This document shows positions 18,523-27,219 of a stretch of 64,000 nucleotides of DNA, piece by piece. Source of the stretch: Aeromonas australiensis (lineage in GTDB: Bacteria > Pseudomonadota > Gammaproteobacteria > Enterobacterales > Aeromonadaceae). The notes under the pieces were generated by a model, which saw only the letters and a program-made list of their open reading frames with translations, had not been told where the DNA came from and made no database searches. A program made the position numbers and the translations under genes. Each line of letters begins with the position of its first letter. Position 1 is the stretch's first letter. The stretch covers positions 1 through 64,000 of the forward strand of contig NZ_CDDH01000073.1 in the NCBI RefSeq assembly GCF_000819725.1. The letters run 5' to 3'.

Positions 18523-19476
18523 ATGCCAAGCGGATTAAAAAATTCCCGACAGCCCGTTATTCCACCCGTTACTCCGAAGTGGTCGCTGTTGGGTTGTGGC
18601 GCCCTCGGCGGCGTTTTTGCCTCCCTGCTGACCCAGAGTGGTCAATCCACCCGTGTCTTGTTGCGCGAACATCATAAGTCAACGCTCCATCCGGGGTTCG
18701 ATTTCACCTCGCTGGAGGGGCAGGTACAACTGCTCAATATCGAGCGCGGATTTGTCAGCAAACCCGGCAAGATCCAGCGTCTGCTGGTGATGACCAAGGC
18801 CAGTCAGGTGATTGCCGCACTGACACCGCTGGTGGACAATCTGGATGCCGGCGTGCCGATCGTGCTGCTGCACAATGGTATGGGTATTGCCGAGCAGGTG
18901 GTCGAGATGTTCCCGCACAATCCGGTGATTGCCGGCGTCACCAGCCATGGTGCCATGCAGGGCGGTCATTTCGTGTTCCGTCATACTGGCAAGGGCGAAA
19001 CTTGGCTTGGCCCGATCAACGATGCCGCCAAGGCCCATGCCGCGCTCGCGGATGAGCTGGCGCTGGCACTGGGGCAGGCTGGCTGGGATGAGCAGGTATT
19101 GACGCGCCAGTGGCAAAAGCTGGCCATCAACTGTGCCATCAACCCCCTGACGGCCCTCTACAAGCTGAAAAATGGCGAGCTGGCTGGCCCCCGTTTTGCC
19201 GATGCCCTGCAGCAGATCTGCGTGGAAGTGGCGGATGTGATGTGCGCCGAAGGAGTTGCAGCCACGGCCGAAGAGTTGCAGCGCCGGGTGATGACTGTGG
19301 TGGAACTGACCGCTGACAATTACTCCTCCATGTATCAGGATATGGAGCTGGGACGCGAGACCGAGATTGAGGCCATCACCGGTTTCCTGCTGGCCAAGGC
19401 TGCCCGGCATGGCATTGCCGTACCGGTCAATCAGGGTCTCTATCAGGCGATCAAAGAGAAGAGTCAGGCCGTCTGA
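18523..19476 (+). CDS. panE: 2-dehydropantoate 2-reductase
   Basis: 317-residue NADPH-dependent ketopantoate reductase of the pantothenate/CoA pathway. The Rossmann motif LLGCGALGGVFASLL is at residues 23-37; WQKLAINCAINPLTALY, carrying the catalytic Lys, and the C-terminal GRETEIEAITGFLL are family signatures. The N-terminus is about 20 residues longer than usual (the family normally begins just before the glycine-rich motif), so a downstream non-ATG start is possible. Followed by the yajL remnant, the same order as in E. coli. Confidence 0.93.
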   Translation: MPSGLKNSRQPVIPPVTPKWSLLGCGALGGVFASLLTQSGQSTRVLLREHHKSTLHPGFDFTSLEGQVQLLNIERGFVSKPGKIQRLLVMTKASQVIAALTPLVDNLDAGVPIVLLHNGMGIAEQVVEMFPHNPVIAGVTSHGAMQGGHFVFRHTGKGETWLGPINDAAKAHAALADELALALGQAGWDEQVLTRQWQKLAINCAINPLTALYKLKNGELAGPRFADALQQICVEVADVMCAEGVAATAEELQRRVMTVVELTADNYSSMYQDMELGRETEIEAITGFLLAKAARHGIAVPVNQGLYQAIKEKSQAV

Positions 19477-19513
19477 TCTTTTATATGGCAGAGCAAGCAG
19501 CAAGGAGGCGAAC

Positions 19514-20074
19514 ATGAGTGTACTGGTGCTGGTGGCCCCCGGGTCGGAAGAGATAGAGACGGTTGCCATTGTCGATACCCTGGTGCGCGCCAGCATCGAG
19601 GTGGTGCTGGCCTCTTGCTGTCCTGCCGGAGCCCGGTAGGTGAGGGCGTCGCGCGGGGTCCAGCTGGTGGCCGATTGTCATATCGACGAGCTGACCCGTC
19701 GGGACTTTGAAGCGATCGTGGTGCCTGGCGGTTTGCCCGGCAGCGAAGTGATCCGCGATACCCCGCTGGCTATCGTTCTGCTCAAAGAGCAGGCCGCTCT
19801 TGGCCGCTGGCGCGCTGCCATCTGCGCCGCCCCTGTGGTGGTGTTGCAACATCACGCTCTGCTGGCTAGTGCCCTCGTCACCTGTCATCCCGGCTTTCAG
19901 CCCCAACTGCCAGCATCGCAGTTGTCACATGAGCGGGTAGTCAGGGATGAGGCTCATCGCCTTATCACCAGTCAGGGGCCGGGCAGTGCCATCGAGTTTG
20001 CGCTTGAACTGGTACGGGTACTGCGTGGGGATGAGTTGGCGGCCACTGTCGCTGGCCCTATGGTGCTGCCTTGA
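19514..20074 (+). pseudogene. yajL: yajL (DJ-1/ThiJ family deglycase/chaperone) interrupted by in-frame TAG
   Basis: The frame from ATG 19514 (AAGGAGG upstream) encodes a DJ-1 superfamily protein but has an amber codon at 19637-19639 (codon 42). The same frame continues without shift for 145 more codons. Before the stop is LVAPGSEEIETVAIVD; after it SRGVQLVAD, VVPGGLPGSEVIRD, the catalytic Cys motif AAICAAP and TSQGPGSAIEFAL. Against E. coli YajL (from memory) the two parts align with no gap, so only one codon is altered, in a variable loop. A GTG lies directly after the stop and could allow restart. It may be a real nonsense mutation or a sequencing error. Confidence 0.85.
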
Positions 20075-20113
20075 GCGCACACGGCTGCTGAATCCAGCTG
20101 ATCATGCATTGCA

Positions 20114-20150
20114 ACACGGGCCCCGATCATCTTGATCGGGGCCCGTTTGT
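20114..20150. terminator. Bidirectional rho-independent terminator between yajL and a small minus-strand gene
   Basis: Perfect 13-bp stem ACGGGCCCCGATC-ATCTT-GATCGGGGCCCGT, about 20116-20146, followed by TTTGTT. Confidence 0.85.
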
Positions 20151-20185
20151 TATCTGCCGTTGTCGGTCACGCCATCTTGTCCTGC

Positions 20186-20392
20186 TCAGTAGTCGTACTG
20201 TGAGCACTGTTTTTTGTTGTACTCCGTTTTCCAGCGTGCCAACTCCTGCTCTGTGCCGAGCTTGTCCCCTTTCTTGATGGCCTGCTCCAGTATCCCAATC
20301 CGGTCGTATAGCCAGCGACACTCTGCCGTCGGGTTGTTCTTGCCGATGCCGGTTAGCGGCAGCAAGCAGAGTCCCAACCAAAGATATTTCAT
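20186..20392 (-). CDS. Small secreted protein of unknown function
   Basis: 68-residue protein. The N-terminus MKYLWLGLCLLPLTGIG looks like a cleavable signal peptide. The rest is charged, with two Cys (in AECRW and KKQCSQYDY) that could form a disulfide in the periplasm, and a helix-forming segment ILEQAIKKGDKLGTEQELARW. The start has GGAGCG upstream. It is convergent with panE-yajL and divergent from dinB. I do not recognise a named family. Confidence 0.6.
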   Translation of the reverse strand: MKYLWLGLCLLPLTGIGKNNPTAECRWLYDRIGILEQAIKKGDKLGTEQELARWKTEYNKKQCSQYDY

Positions 20393-20503
20393 CCCGAACG
20401 CTCCTTGTTATTGTGGTGGTAAAGGCCTCTTTGGAGTCTACCATTTTAGCCGCAACGAGAGAGATAGAGCTGCGGCTATCCTTGGGGTAAGATGGTGCTG
20501 TGT

Positions 20504-20519
20504 CTGTTTATTTATACAG
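20504..20519 (+). promoter_or_regulatory. LexA box (SOS operator) of dinB
   Basis: CTGT-TTATTTAT-ACAG is a perfect match to the LexA consensus CTGT-N8-ACAG. It ends 4 bases before the dinB ATG, unusually close, and overlaps a TATACA sequence that could be a -10 element. Confidence 0.9.
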
Positions 20520-20523
20520 TGGT

Positions 20524-21579
20524 ATGCGCAAGATCATCCATATCGACATGGACTGCTTTTTTGCCGCGGTGGAGATGCGGGACAATCCGGCGCTGCGGGA
20601 GGTGCCGCTTGCCATCGGCGGGGCTTCCGAGCGGCGCGGCGTCATCTCGACCTGCAACTATGTGGCGCGCCGGTTCGGGGTGCGCTCCGCCATGCCGAGC
20701 GCACTGGCGAAAAAACTCTGCCCGCCGCTGGTGCTCATTCCCGGGCGGATGGCTGTGTACAAGGATATCTCCCGTCAGCTTAGGGCCATTTTCCTGCGCT
20801 ATACCGATCAGGTTGAACCGCTGTCGCTGGACGAGGCTTACCTCGACGTGACCCACAGCCGCTGCTGTGGCGGCAGCGCCACCCTGATGGCCCAAGAGAT
20901 CCGGCAAGCCATCGTCACCGAACTGGGATTGACCGCTTCGGCCGGAGTGGCTCCCAACAAGTTTCTCGCCAAGCTCGCCTCGGAGCAGCGCAAGCCTGAT
21001 GGTCTGTTTGTCATTCGTCCCGACGAAGTGGCTGAGTTTGTCTGTCAGTTGCCCCTCGGCAAACTGCCCGGGGTGGGGCGCAAGACCGCCGAGCGGCTGG
21101 AGGCGCAGGGGCTTTATACCTGCGAGGATGCCCGGACCTTGTCGGCACAAGAGCTGTGCAGCCGCTTTGGCAAGCTGGGGGAGATGCTGACTACCCGGAT
21201 CTGGGGCGTGGATGAGCAGCCGGTACAGGCGCACCGGATCCGCAAAACCATCGGGGTGGAGACCACGCTGGCGAGCGATCTCTGTGACGAAGCCGCCTGC
21301 CTGACGGTATTGCAACAACTGTTGCCGGAGCTGGAGCGACGCTTTCAGCTGGCGTGTCCTGTCGAGCAGGTGATGGGGCAGGGAATCAAGCTCAAATTTG
21401 CCGACTTCCAGCAGACCACCGTTTATCGCAGTCAGGGGGGCTATCAGTCAGCCTTGTTTACCCCCCTGCTCAAAGAGGGGTTACAACGGGCGCAAGGGCG
21501 TTCGGTTCGCCTGCTGGGCTTGGTGGTGGGTTTGCCAAAAGAGGGTGAAGTTAATCAACTCTCGCTGGATTTGCTGTGA
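20524..21579 (+). CDS. dinB: DNA polymerase IV
   Basis: 351-residue Y-family translesion polymerase, same length as the E. coli enzyme. Catalytic carboxylates are in HIDMDCFFAAVEM (Asp8 region) and SLDEAYLDVT (Asp-Glu pair near 103-104); the helix-hairpin-helix LPGVGRKTAERL and the little-finger domain follow. The ATG at 20524 (MRKIIHIDMD) is the family start; the GTG 24 bases earlier would place the LexA box inside the coding sequence. SOS control is indicated by the LexA box. No obvious Shine-Dalgarno precedes the ATG. Confidence 0.96.
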   Translation: MRKIIHIDMDCFFAAVEMRDNPALREVPLAIGGASERRGVISTCNYVARRFGVRSAMPSALAKKLCPPLVLIPGRMAVYKDISRQLRAIFLRYTDQVEPLSLDEAYLDVTHSRCCGGSATLMAQEIRQAIVTELGLTASAGVAPNKFLAKLASEQRKPDGLFVIRPDEVAEFVCQLPLGKLPGVGRKTAERLEAQGLYTCEDARTLSAQELCSRFGKLGEMLTTRIWGVDEQPVQAHRIRKTIGVETTLASDLCDEAACLTVLQQLLPELERRFQLACPVEQVMGQGIKLKFADFQQTTVYRSQGGYQSALFTPLLKEGLQRAQGRSVRLLGLVVGLPKEGEVNQLSLDLL

Positions 21580-21584
21580 GAGAG

Positions 21585-21611
21585 TTAAGTTTTTGTTTAT
21601 AAAGTCGATAA
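21585..21611 (+). promoter_or_regulatory. Sigma-28 (FliA) promoter of chemotaxis receptor
   Basis: TTAAGTTT, 11-base spacer, GTCGATAA matches the flagellar class III consensus TAAAGTTT-N11-GCCGATAA at 7/8 in each element. It lies 34 bases before the receptor start. Confidence 0.85.
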
Positions 21612-21645
21612 TCTATCCATATCTGTATGAAACAGGAATATTGGC

Positions 21646-23787
21646 ATGAGTGCTCTTTCTGTCCAGGGTCGGATTACCCTGATCGCCGGTTGCTGTCTGT
21701 TGGTGACAGCCGCCGCTCTGGTTGCCTCTTCGATTTACAACGCGAACAAGATGCAACAGCAGGTGCGCCAAGCCACCCTGCACGAGGCGCAGCAGTCGGC
21801 CGAAAACTGGATGAAGGCGATGGGATCGGAGCAGGCGGCCAAGGTGACCAGTTATCTCGATGAAGCCTATTTCCGGGCCAGTTTGCTGGCCGATAGCGTG
21901 TTGTTCCAGCGCAAGAATGCGGCCGAGAACTTTGTCCATTCACAAGTGCTGCGCAGCGCTGTCAATCAGCAATTGCACGATGCCGTTGCCTCATCGACCA
22001 ATCTGCTTGGTGTCTATGCGGTGTTCGAGCCTGATCAGCTGGATGGGGAAGATAGCAACTATCAGGGCTCAACGGAGTTAGGCTCCAACGACAAGGGGCG
22101 TTTCTCCAGTTACTGGGCCTATGACAACGGCAAGATAGTGTCTGAGGTACAGGATGAGGATGTGCTGGCCGATGAGAGCCCGACCGAAGCTGGTGGCATC
22201 GAGAACGAGTGGTATCGCTGCAGTATTCGCACCCGGGCCCTCTGCCTGCTGGAGCCTTATCTTGATGATGTGGGCGACAAACAGATGCTGATGACCTCGG
22301 TGACGGTGCCACTACTGGAGCAGGAGAGGGTGTTGGGGATGGTCGGGGTCGATATTTCGCTGTCCACCTTGCAGAGTCTGGTCAGTGCCATGGACAAGGC
22401 GCTCTATGACGGCAAGGGCAGAATCTTGCTGGTCAGTCACGAGGGAAAAGTGGCGGGCGCCGATGAGTTTGATGTGATTCTGGGGCAGGGGCTGGGTCAG
22501 CAGTATCAGGGGTTGGCCAGCGAGCTGAAAGGGTGGCTTACTCAGGGTCAGGCGCTGACGCGCTGGAGCCGCGATGGCGCCCTGTTGCAGACCTTTGTTC
22601 CGCTCTCCATGCGTGGCACCGACCGTCATTGGGGTATCTACATTGAATTGCCGCGGACCGTAGTGCTGGCCTCGGCCCAGCAACTGCAGGATGATCTGGC
22701 CAGTGAGGCCAAGCGCAGCGTGGTCTCGCAGCTATCGATCGGAGTGCTTATCTCGCTGGTGGCACTGAGTTTTATCTGGTTGATGGCACGCCAGATTGTG
22801 GCGCCCATCCGCGCCGTGGTTGCTCGTCTAAAGGACATTGCCAGCGGCGAGGGGGATTTGACCCAGCGTATCGAGATCCAGCGGCAAGACGAGATCGGTG
22901 AGCTGGCCAAGTGGTTCAACAGCTTCCTCAACAAGTTGCAATCCACCATCCGTCAGGTGATTACGACAGTTGAAGGAACCCGCAGTAGTGCCGAACAAGC
23001 GGCCCTGGTTGCGGAGCGAACGAGTGGTGGTATGCAGGCTCAATATCAGGAGATCGACCTGGTGGCGACGGCATTTGAAGAGCTCAGTGCCACTGCATTG
23101 CAGGTCAGTGGTAATGCCGCTGCCGCAGTAGCGGCGGCGAACACCACTGACGCCGCGGCGCAAGAGGGCAAATATGTGGTGGCTGACACTCAGGAGGCGA
23201 TGCGCAAGCTGATGACCATCATCAATAATGCCCAGCCGGTGGTAGAGCGGCTCTCGGCCAACAGCGACAACATCAATGACATCCTCATCGTGATCCAGGG
23301 GATTGCCGAGCAGACCAACTTGCTGGCGCTGAATGCGGCTATTGAAGCGGCGCGGGCCGGTGAGCAGGGCCGAGGTTTTGCCGTAGTGGCCGATGAGGTG
23401 CGCAATCTGGCCGGTCGTACCCAGAATGCTATTGTCGAGATCCAGAACCTGATCAGTCAGCTGCAATCCGGTACCGGTGCTGTGGTCAAGGCGATCAGCG
23501 ATGGTCACGAGCAGGCTGGCGAGACCCTTGCCAAGGTGGATCTCTCGGTGCAGGTGCTGGAGCAGATCATCCAGTCGGTCTCCACCATCCATCAGATGAA
23601 CGAGCAGATTGCCCGGGCGGCGCAGGAGCAGAGCCGGGTGGCGGACGAGATCAACCGTAATGTCAGCAACATTCGCGATGTAAGCCACACTATCCGGGCT
23701 GAAGCTGCGAGCTCTGCCGAAAATGGCCGCGAGCTTTCGGCTCTGGCGGATAAACAGCAGCAACTGGTGGGGCAGTTCAAGGTATAG
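21646..23787 (+). CDS. Methyl-accepting chemotaxis protein
   Basis: 713-residue chemoreceptor. TM1 is at about residues 9-31 ([20 protein letters not shown]). A large periplasmic sensor of about 320 residues, probably a double Cache (dCache) domain, has the typical [10 protein letters not shown] and [16 protein letters not shown] segments. TM2 (about 361-380) leads into a HAMP domain, then the cytoplasmic helical bundle with the conserved tip [20 protein letters not shown] and [15 protein letters not shown]. There is no C-terminal CheR-tethering pentapeptide. The ligand cannot be told from sequence. A sigma-28 promoter just upstream places it in the flagellar regulon. Confidence 0.95.
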   Translation: MSALSVQGRITLIAGCCLLVTAAALVASSIYNANKMQQQVRQATLHEAQQSAENWMKAMGSEQAAKVTSYLDEAYFRASLLADSVLFQRKNAAENFVHSQVLRSAVNQQLHDAVASSTNLLGVYAVFEPDQLDGEDSNYQGSTELGSNDKGRFSSYWAYDNGKIVSEVQDEDVLADESPTEAGGIENEWYRCSIRTRALCLLEPYLDDVGDKQMLMTSVTVPLLEQERVLGMVGVDISLSTLQSLVSAMDKALYDGKGRILLVSHEGKVAGADEFDVILGQGLGQQYQGLASELKGWLTQGQALTRWSRDGALLQTFVPLSMRGTDRHWGIYIELPRTVVLASAQQLQDDLASEAKRSVVSQLSIGVLISLVALSFIWLMARQIVAPIRAVVARLKDIASGEGDLTQRIEIQRQDEIGELAKWFNSFLNKLQSTIRQVITTVEGTRSSAEQAALVAERTSGGMQAQYQEIDLVATAFEELSATALQVSGNAAAAVAAANTTDAAAQEGKYVVADTQEAMRKLMTIINNAQPVVERLSANSDNINDILIVIQGIAEQTNLLALNAAIEAARAGEQGRGFAVVADEVRNLAGRTQNAIVEIQNLISQLQSGTGAVVKAISDGHEQAGETLAKVDLSVQVLEQIIQSVSTIHQMNEQIARAAQEQSRVADEINRNVSNIRDVSHTIRAEAASSAENGRELSALADKQQQLVGQFKV

Positions 23788-23794
23788 AAAGGAT

Positions 23795-23985
23795 AAAAAA
23801 AGGCGCCATCCAGCTGGAGGCGCCAAACACATTCAGATGACAGACTGGGTCAAACCGGTGAGATTTGAGCCCCTCTTCCCGCAGAGGAAGAAACACAACA
23901 CCACAATCACAGTCGAAATACTCACGAAAAACACATGCAAACCAACATGTAGTAGAAAATGTGAGCCATATGACGACTGATTGCT
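23795..23985 (-). ncRNA. gcvB: GcvB-type small regulatory RNA
   Basis: Divergent from gcvA, the position of gcvB in enteric and related bacteria. Read on the minus strand the region has: a promoter TTGCGG, 17-base spacer, CATAAT (24020 to 23992); a 5' hairpin CTCAC...GTGAG; a G/U-rich single-stranded segment TGTGATTGTGGTGTTGTGTT (23912 to 23893) like the R1 seed of GcvB; ACCCAGTCTGTC (23850-23839), one base different from the R2 seed ACCCTGTCTGTC; and a terminator GGCGCC...GGCGCC followed by seven T. Predicted length is about 190 nt (E. coli about 205). It would be Hfq-dependent and repress amino-acid and peptide transporter mRNAs. Confidence 0.88.
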
Positions 23986-23991
23986 GGGCGA

Positions 23992-24047
23992 ATTATGTTT
24001 ATTCACTGGTCGACCCGCAACCGACAAATTATAATGCGCCCCATTAG
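23992..24047. promoter_or_regulatory. Overlapping divergent gcvA/gcvB promoters
   Basis: The gcvB promoter on the minus strand is TTGCGG-17-CATAAT. The probable gcvA -10 on the plus strand is TATAAT at 24030-24035. ATTAG at 24043-24047 is the complement of CTAAT, the core of GcvA sites in E. coli. GcvA autoregulation and glycine-responsive gcvB control are inferred. Confidence 0.6.
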
Positions 24048-24071
24048 AAAAACTCATCTTCGGCTGGTGTC

Positions 24072-24992
24072 ATGTCTCGTCGTTTACCCCCGCTCAATGC
24101 CCTCAAGGCGTTTGAAGCAGCGGCTCGTCACTTAAGCTTTACCCGCGCAGCAGAAGAGCTGTTTGTGACCCAAGCTGCCATCAGCCACCAGATCAAGGCG
24201 CTGGAGGAGTATCTTGGCATCAAGCTGTTCCGCCGCAAAAATCGCTCCTTGTTGCTTACCGAAGAGGGGCAGAGTTACTTCCTTGATATCAAGGATATCT
24301 TTGCCTCCATCTCTGAGGCGACCGACAAGCTGCTGGCCCGTAGTGCCAAGGGGGCGTTGACTGTCAGTCTGCAGCCGAGTTTTGCCATCCAGTGGCTGGT
24401 GCCGCGGCTGGTCAAGTTCAGCGAGCGCCACCCCGATATCGATGTACGGATCAAGGCGGTCGATCTCGATGAAGGATCGCTTACCGATGATGTGGATGTC
24501 GCCATCTACTACGGGCGCGGCAACTGGCCGGGTCTGCGCTCGGACAAGCTGCATACCGAATACCTGATCCCGGTCTGTTCCCCCTTGCTGCTGACCGGGC
24601 CCAAACCGCTGCGTACGCCGCAAGATTTGACTCTTCATACCCTGCTGCACGATACCTCCCGTCGCGACTGGAAGGCCTGGTTCCGCCAGCTTGATATCGA
24701 TGCACCCAACGTCAATCAGGGGCCCATCTTCAGCCACTCCACCATGGTGATCCAGGCGGCGATCCACGGCCAGGGGGTGGCGCTTGGCCACAGCGTGCTG
24801 GCACAACCCGAGATTGAGGCCGGCCGCCTTATCTGCCCGTTCGAGCAGGTGCTGGTGAGCAAAAATGCCTTCTATCTGGTGTGCCAGGAGCAACAGTCGG
24901 ATCAGGGCAAGATCGTTGCCTTCCGTGACTGGATGCTGGAGCTGGTGGAGCAGGAAGAGGCACGTCGCAGGGCAAGGCTCGCCGATGCCTGA
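24072..24992 (+). CDS. gcvA: LysR-type glycine cleavage regulator GcvA
   Basis: 306-residue LysR regulator. The N-terminal HTH region (RLPPLNALKAFEAAARHLSF, TRAAEELFVTQAAISHQIKA) is nearly identical to E. coli GcvA, and so are IYYGRGNWPGLRSDKL and LPVCSPLLLTGPKPL-like segments in the effector domain. GcvA controls the glycine cleavage genes and the sRNA GcvB. The divergent GcvB locus and the downstream ygdD-rlmM order confirm the assignment. The stop overlaps the next gene by 8 bases. Confidence 0.96.
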   Translation: MSRRLPPLNALKAFEAAARHLSFTRAAEELFVTQAAISHQIKALEEYLGIKLFRRKNRSLLLTEEGQSYFLDIKDIFASISEATDKLLARSAKGALTVSLQPSFAIQWLVPRLVKFSERHPDIDVRIKAVDLDEGSLTDDVDVAIYYGRGNWPGLRSDKLHTEYLIPVCSPLLLTGPKPLRTPQDLTLHTLLHDTSRRDWKAWFRQLDIDAPNVNQGPIFSHSTMVIQAAIHGQGVALGHSVLAQPEIEAGRLICPFEQVLVSKNAFYLVCQEQQSDQGKIVAFRDWMLELVEQEEARRRARLADA

Positions 24993-25614
24993 TGTGATCC
25001 GCGAGGGGGCAATGGATGCCCCCGTTCGCATTTTGCTGGCCCACGGTGCGGGTGCAGGGATGGATCATGCCTTTCTTGCCGAGTTGTCACGCCTGCTGGC
25101 TGGCCCCGACATCGAAGTGGTGCGCTTCAACTTTCCCTACATGACCAAGCGAGCACAGGATGGCAAGCGCCGCCCGCCGGACAGGGCGCCTGTGCTGCTC
25201 ACCCATTGGCACGACATGATCCGCGAGTTTGCCCATCCTCGGCTGTTTTTGGCAGGCAAGTCGATGGGCGGGCGGATGGCGGCGGAACTGTATCGTGAAG
25301 GCGAGGGTGAGATGAATGCTGCAGGATTGCTCATTCTCGGGTATCCTTTCCACCCTCCGGCCAAGCCCGACAGCTGGCGAGGCGAGGTACTCAAGCATAT
25401 TGCAGTGCCAACCCTGCTGTTGCAGGGTGAGCGCGATACCTTCGGTAGTCGCGCCGAACTGGCAGATTTCCCCTTCTCACCCGCCGTATCGCTCCATTGG
25501 TTGACCGATGGTGATCATGGTTTCAAACCGCGTAAAGCCAGTGGCGTGAGTGAGCAGGAGAATATGCAGCATGCGGCGGCGGCCATCAGCCAGTTTGTGG
25601 CCCGGCACGGATAG
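24985..25614 (+). CDS. Alpha/beta-hydrolase-like protein (KANL3/Tex30 type)
   Basis: 209-residue protein with an alpha/beta hydrolase fold. VRILLAHGAGAGMDHAFL holds the oxyanion region, GKSMGGRMAAEL is the nucleophile elbow (G-K-S-M-G), LLLQGERDTFG carries the likely acid Asp, and DGDHGFKPR the His. This arrangement matches the KANL3/Tex30-like family found in bacteria and eukaryotes, whose substrate is unknown. The ATG at 24985 overlaps gcvA; another ATG at 25012 is possible. It is inserted between gcvA and ygdD compared with E. coli. Confidence 0.82.
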   Translation: MPDVIREGAMDAPVRILLAHGAGAGMDHAFLAELSRLLAGPDIEVVRFNFPYMTKRAQDGKRRPPDRAPVLLTHWHDMIREFAHPRLFLAGKSMGGRMAAELYREGEGEMNAAGLLILGYPFHPPAKPDSWRGEVLKHIAVPTLLLQGERDTFGSRAELADFPFSPAVSLHWLTDGDHGFKPRKASGVSEQENMQHAAAAISQFVARHG

Positions 25615-25665
25615 CACGAGAGGGTTGGTGTGATTGCCAGCTGTGATGAGAGAGGGAGAGTGAGG

Positions 25666-26052
25666 ATGCAGATCCATCGACATTGGCTGATACTGGCCGG
25701 TCTCTTCGGGTTGACGGCCACCATGCTGGGGGCGTATGGCGCCCATGGATTGGCGGCGACCGGCATTACGCCCGAGCGTCTGGCGGCATTCAATACCGCC
25801 GTGCAATATCAGTTTTTTCACGCATTGGCCCTGTTGGTTCTGGGCTGGTGTGGTGTGCGCAGCAAGGTGATCCACCTGGCTGGCACCGCTTTTGTGCTGG
25901 GGATCATCGGATTCTCCGGCAGTATTTACGCCATGGTGCTGCTTGGCAGCAAGGGGCTGGGGTTGATTACCCCGGCTGGTGGCCTCTGTTTTATGTTGGG
26001 ATGGGCGGCCCTCTGCTGGGCTGGCTGTCGTCTTGGAGGAAAAAATGAATAA
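25666..26052 (+). CDS. ygdD: DUF423 family membrane protein (YgdD)
   Basis: 128-residue inner-membrane protein with four hydrophobic segments and the DUF423 hallmarks [25 protein letters not shown] and [11 protein letters not shown] 25666 has GTGAGG directly upstream. The stop overlaps the rlmM start by 8 bases. The gcvA-ygdD-rlmM neighbourhood is conserved. Function unknown. Confidence 0.9.
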   Translation: MQIHRHWLILAGLFGLTATMLGAYGAHGLAATGITPERLAAFNTAVQYQFFHALALLVLGWCGVRSKVIHLAGTAFVLGIIGFSGSIYAMVLLGSKGLGLITPAGGLCFMLGWAALCWAGCRLGGKNE

Positions 26053-27139
26053 TCTGCTGCTTTATTGCCGCCCCGGTTTTGAGAAAGAGGCGGCTGCAGA
26101 GATCACCGAGCGTGCCGGTAACATGCAGTGCTACGGTTTCGCCCGGGTCAAGGACGACAGCGGTTATGTGATCTTCGAACTGTATGACGAGGAGCAGGCG
26201 GACCTGCTGGCGCGCAAGCTGCCGTTCCGGGAGCTCATCTTCATCCGCCAGATGCTGGTGGTCACCCATGAGCTGAAGGGGCTGGATGTCGCGGACAGGA
26301 TCACCCCCATTATCGAAGCCGTGCGTGAGTACACCATTTGCGGCGATCTGCGAGTCGAGACCGCGGATACCAACGAAGCGAAAGAGCTGTCGGCCTTCTG
26401 CCGCAAGTTCACCGTGCCACTACGTCAGGCACTGCGCAGCAACGAGATCCTGACCAAGAAGGAGACGCCGAACCGTCCGGTGTTCCACGCCTTCTTCATG
26501 GCCAATGATCATGTGCTGCTGGGGTACTCCTACTCCTTCAATAACTCCACATTCCACATGGGGATCCCGCGTCTGCGCTTCCCGGCCGATGCGCCGAGCC
26601 GCTCCAGCCTCAAGCTGGAAGAGGCATTTTACGTGTTTGTGCCGCGGGAAGAGTGGGATGTGCGTCTCTGCTCTGGCATCAAAGCGGTGGATCTGGGGGC
26701 TTGCCCGGGTGGCTGGACCTATCAGCTGGTGCGCCGTGGCATGATGGTGACGGCGGTCGACAACGGCATGATGGCCCAATCCCTGATGGATACCGGTCAG
26801 GTCAAGCATATCCGGGATGACGGGTTCGTCTGGCGTCCGAGCAAGAAGAACACCTACTGGTTGGTGTGCGATATGGTCGATAAACCGGCGCGGGTCGTTC
26901 ACATGATTGCGGACTGGTTCCGCGAGGGTGACTGCCAGGAGGCGATGTTCAACCTCAAGCTGCCGATGAAGAAGCGGTATGCCGAGTCGGTGCACAATAT
27001 CGAGGTATTGCGCGAGATGCTCAAGGAGATCGACAATGCGTTCGTGATCCAGGCCAAGCAGCTCTACCACGATCGGGAAGAGATCACCGTGCATGTTTAC
27101 AACAAGTACTGGGTCTCCAAACTCGAGCCGAAGGCGTGA
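26045..27139 (+). CDS. rlmM: 23S rRNA (cytidine(2498)-2'-O)-methyltransferase RlmM
   Basis: 364-residue methyltransferase with an N-terminal THUMP domain ([18 protein letters not shown]) and a C-terminal Rossmann domain with SAM motif [18 protein letters not shown]. It 2'-O-methylates C2498 of 23S rRNA. The ATG at 26045 ([17 protein letters not shown]) is the family start, preceded by GGAGG and overlapping ygdD; the longer open frame is not used. Followed by a bidirectional terminator. Confidence 0.95.
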   Translation: MNNLLLYCRPGFEKEAAAEITERAGNMQCYGFARVKDDSGYVIFELYDEEQADLLARKLPFRELIFIRQMLVVTHELKGLDVADRITPIIEAVREYTICGDLRVETADTNEAKELSAFCRKFTVPLRQALRSNEILTKKETPNRPVFHAFFMANDHVLLGYSYSFNNSTFHMGIPRLRFPADAPSRSSLKLEEAFYVFVPREEWDVRLCSGIKAVDLGACPGGWTYQLVRRGMMVTAVDNGMMAQSLMDTGQVKHIRDDGFVWRPSKKNTYWLVCDMVDKPARVVHMIADWFREGDCQEAMFNLKLPMKKRYAESVHNIEVLREMLKEIDNAFVIQAKQLYHDREEITVHVYNKYWVSKLEPKA

Positions 27140-27167
27140 TGTAGCCGTTGTGCCCGTACGATAAATA

Positions 27168-27199
27168 CCAAGGCCGACAGGGAAACCTGTCGGCCTTGT
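27168..27199. terminator. Bidirectional terminator between rlmM and the secreted unknown
   Basis: AAGGCCGACAGG-GAAA-CCTGTCGGCCTT, a perfect 12-bp stem. T tracts are short on both sides. Confidence 0.75.
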
Positions 27200-27219
27200 G
27201 CTATTCAGGGCTCGAACAA

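Noticed and set aside
19637-19639. Programmed amber read-through (pyrrolysine-type) in yajL
   Set aside because: No pyl genes would be expected in this lineage, and the codon lies in a variable loop; a nonsense mutation or error is simpler.
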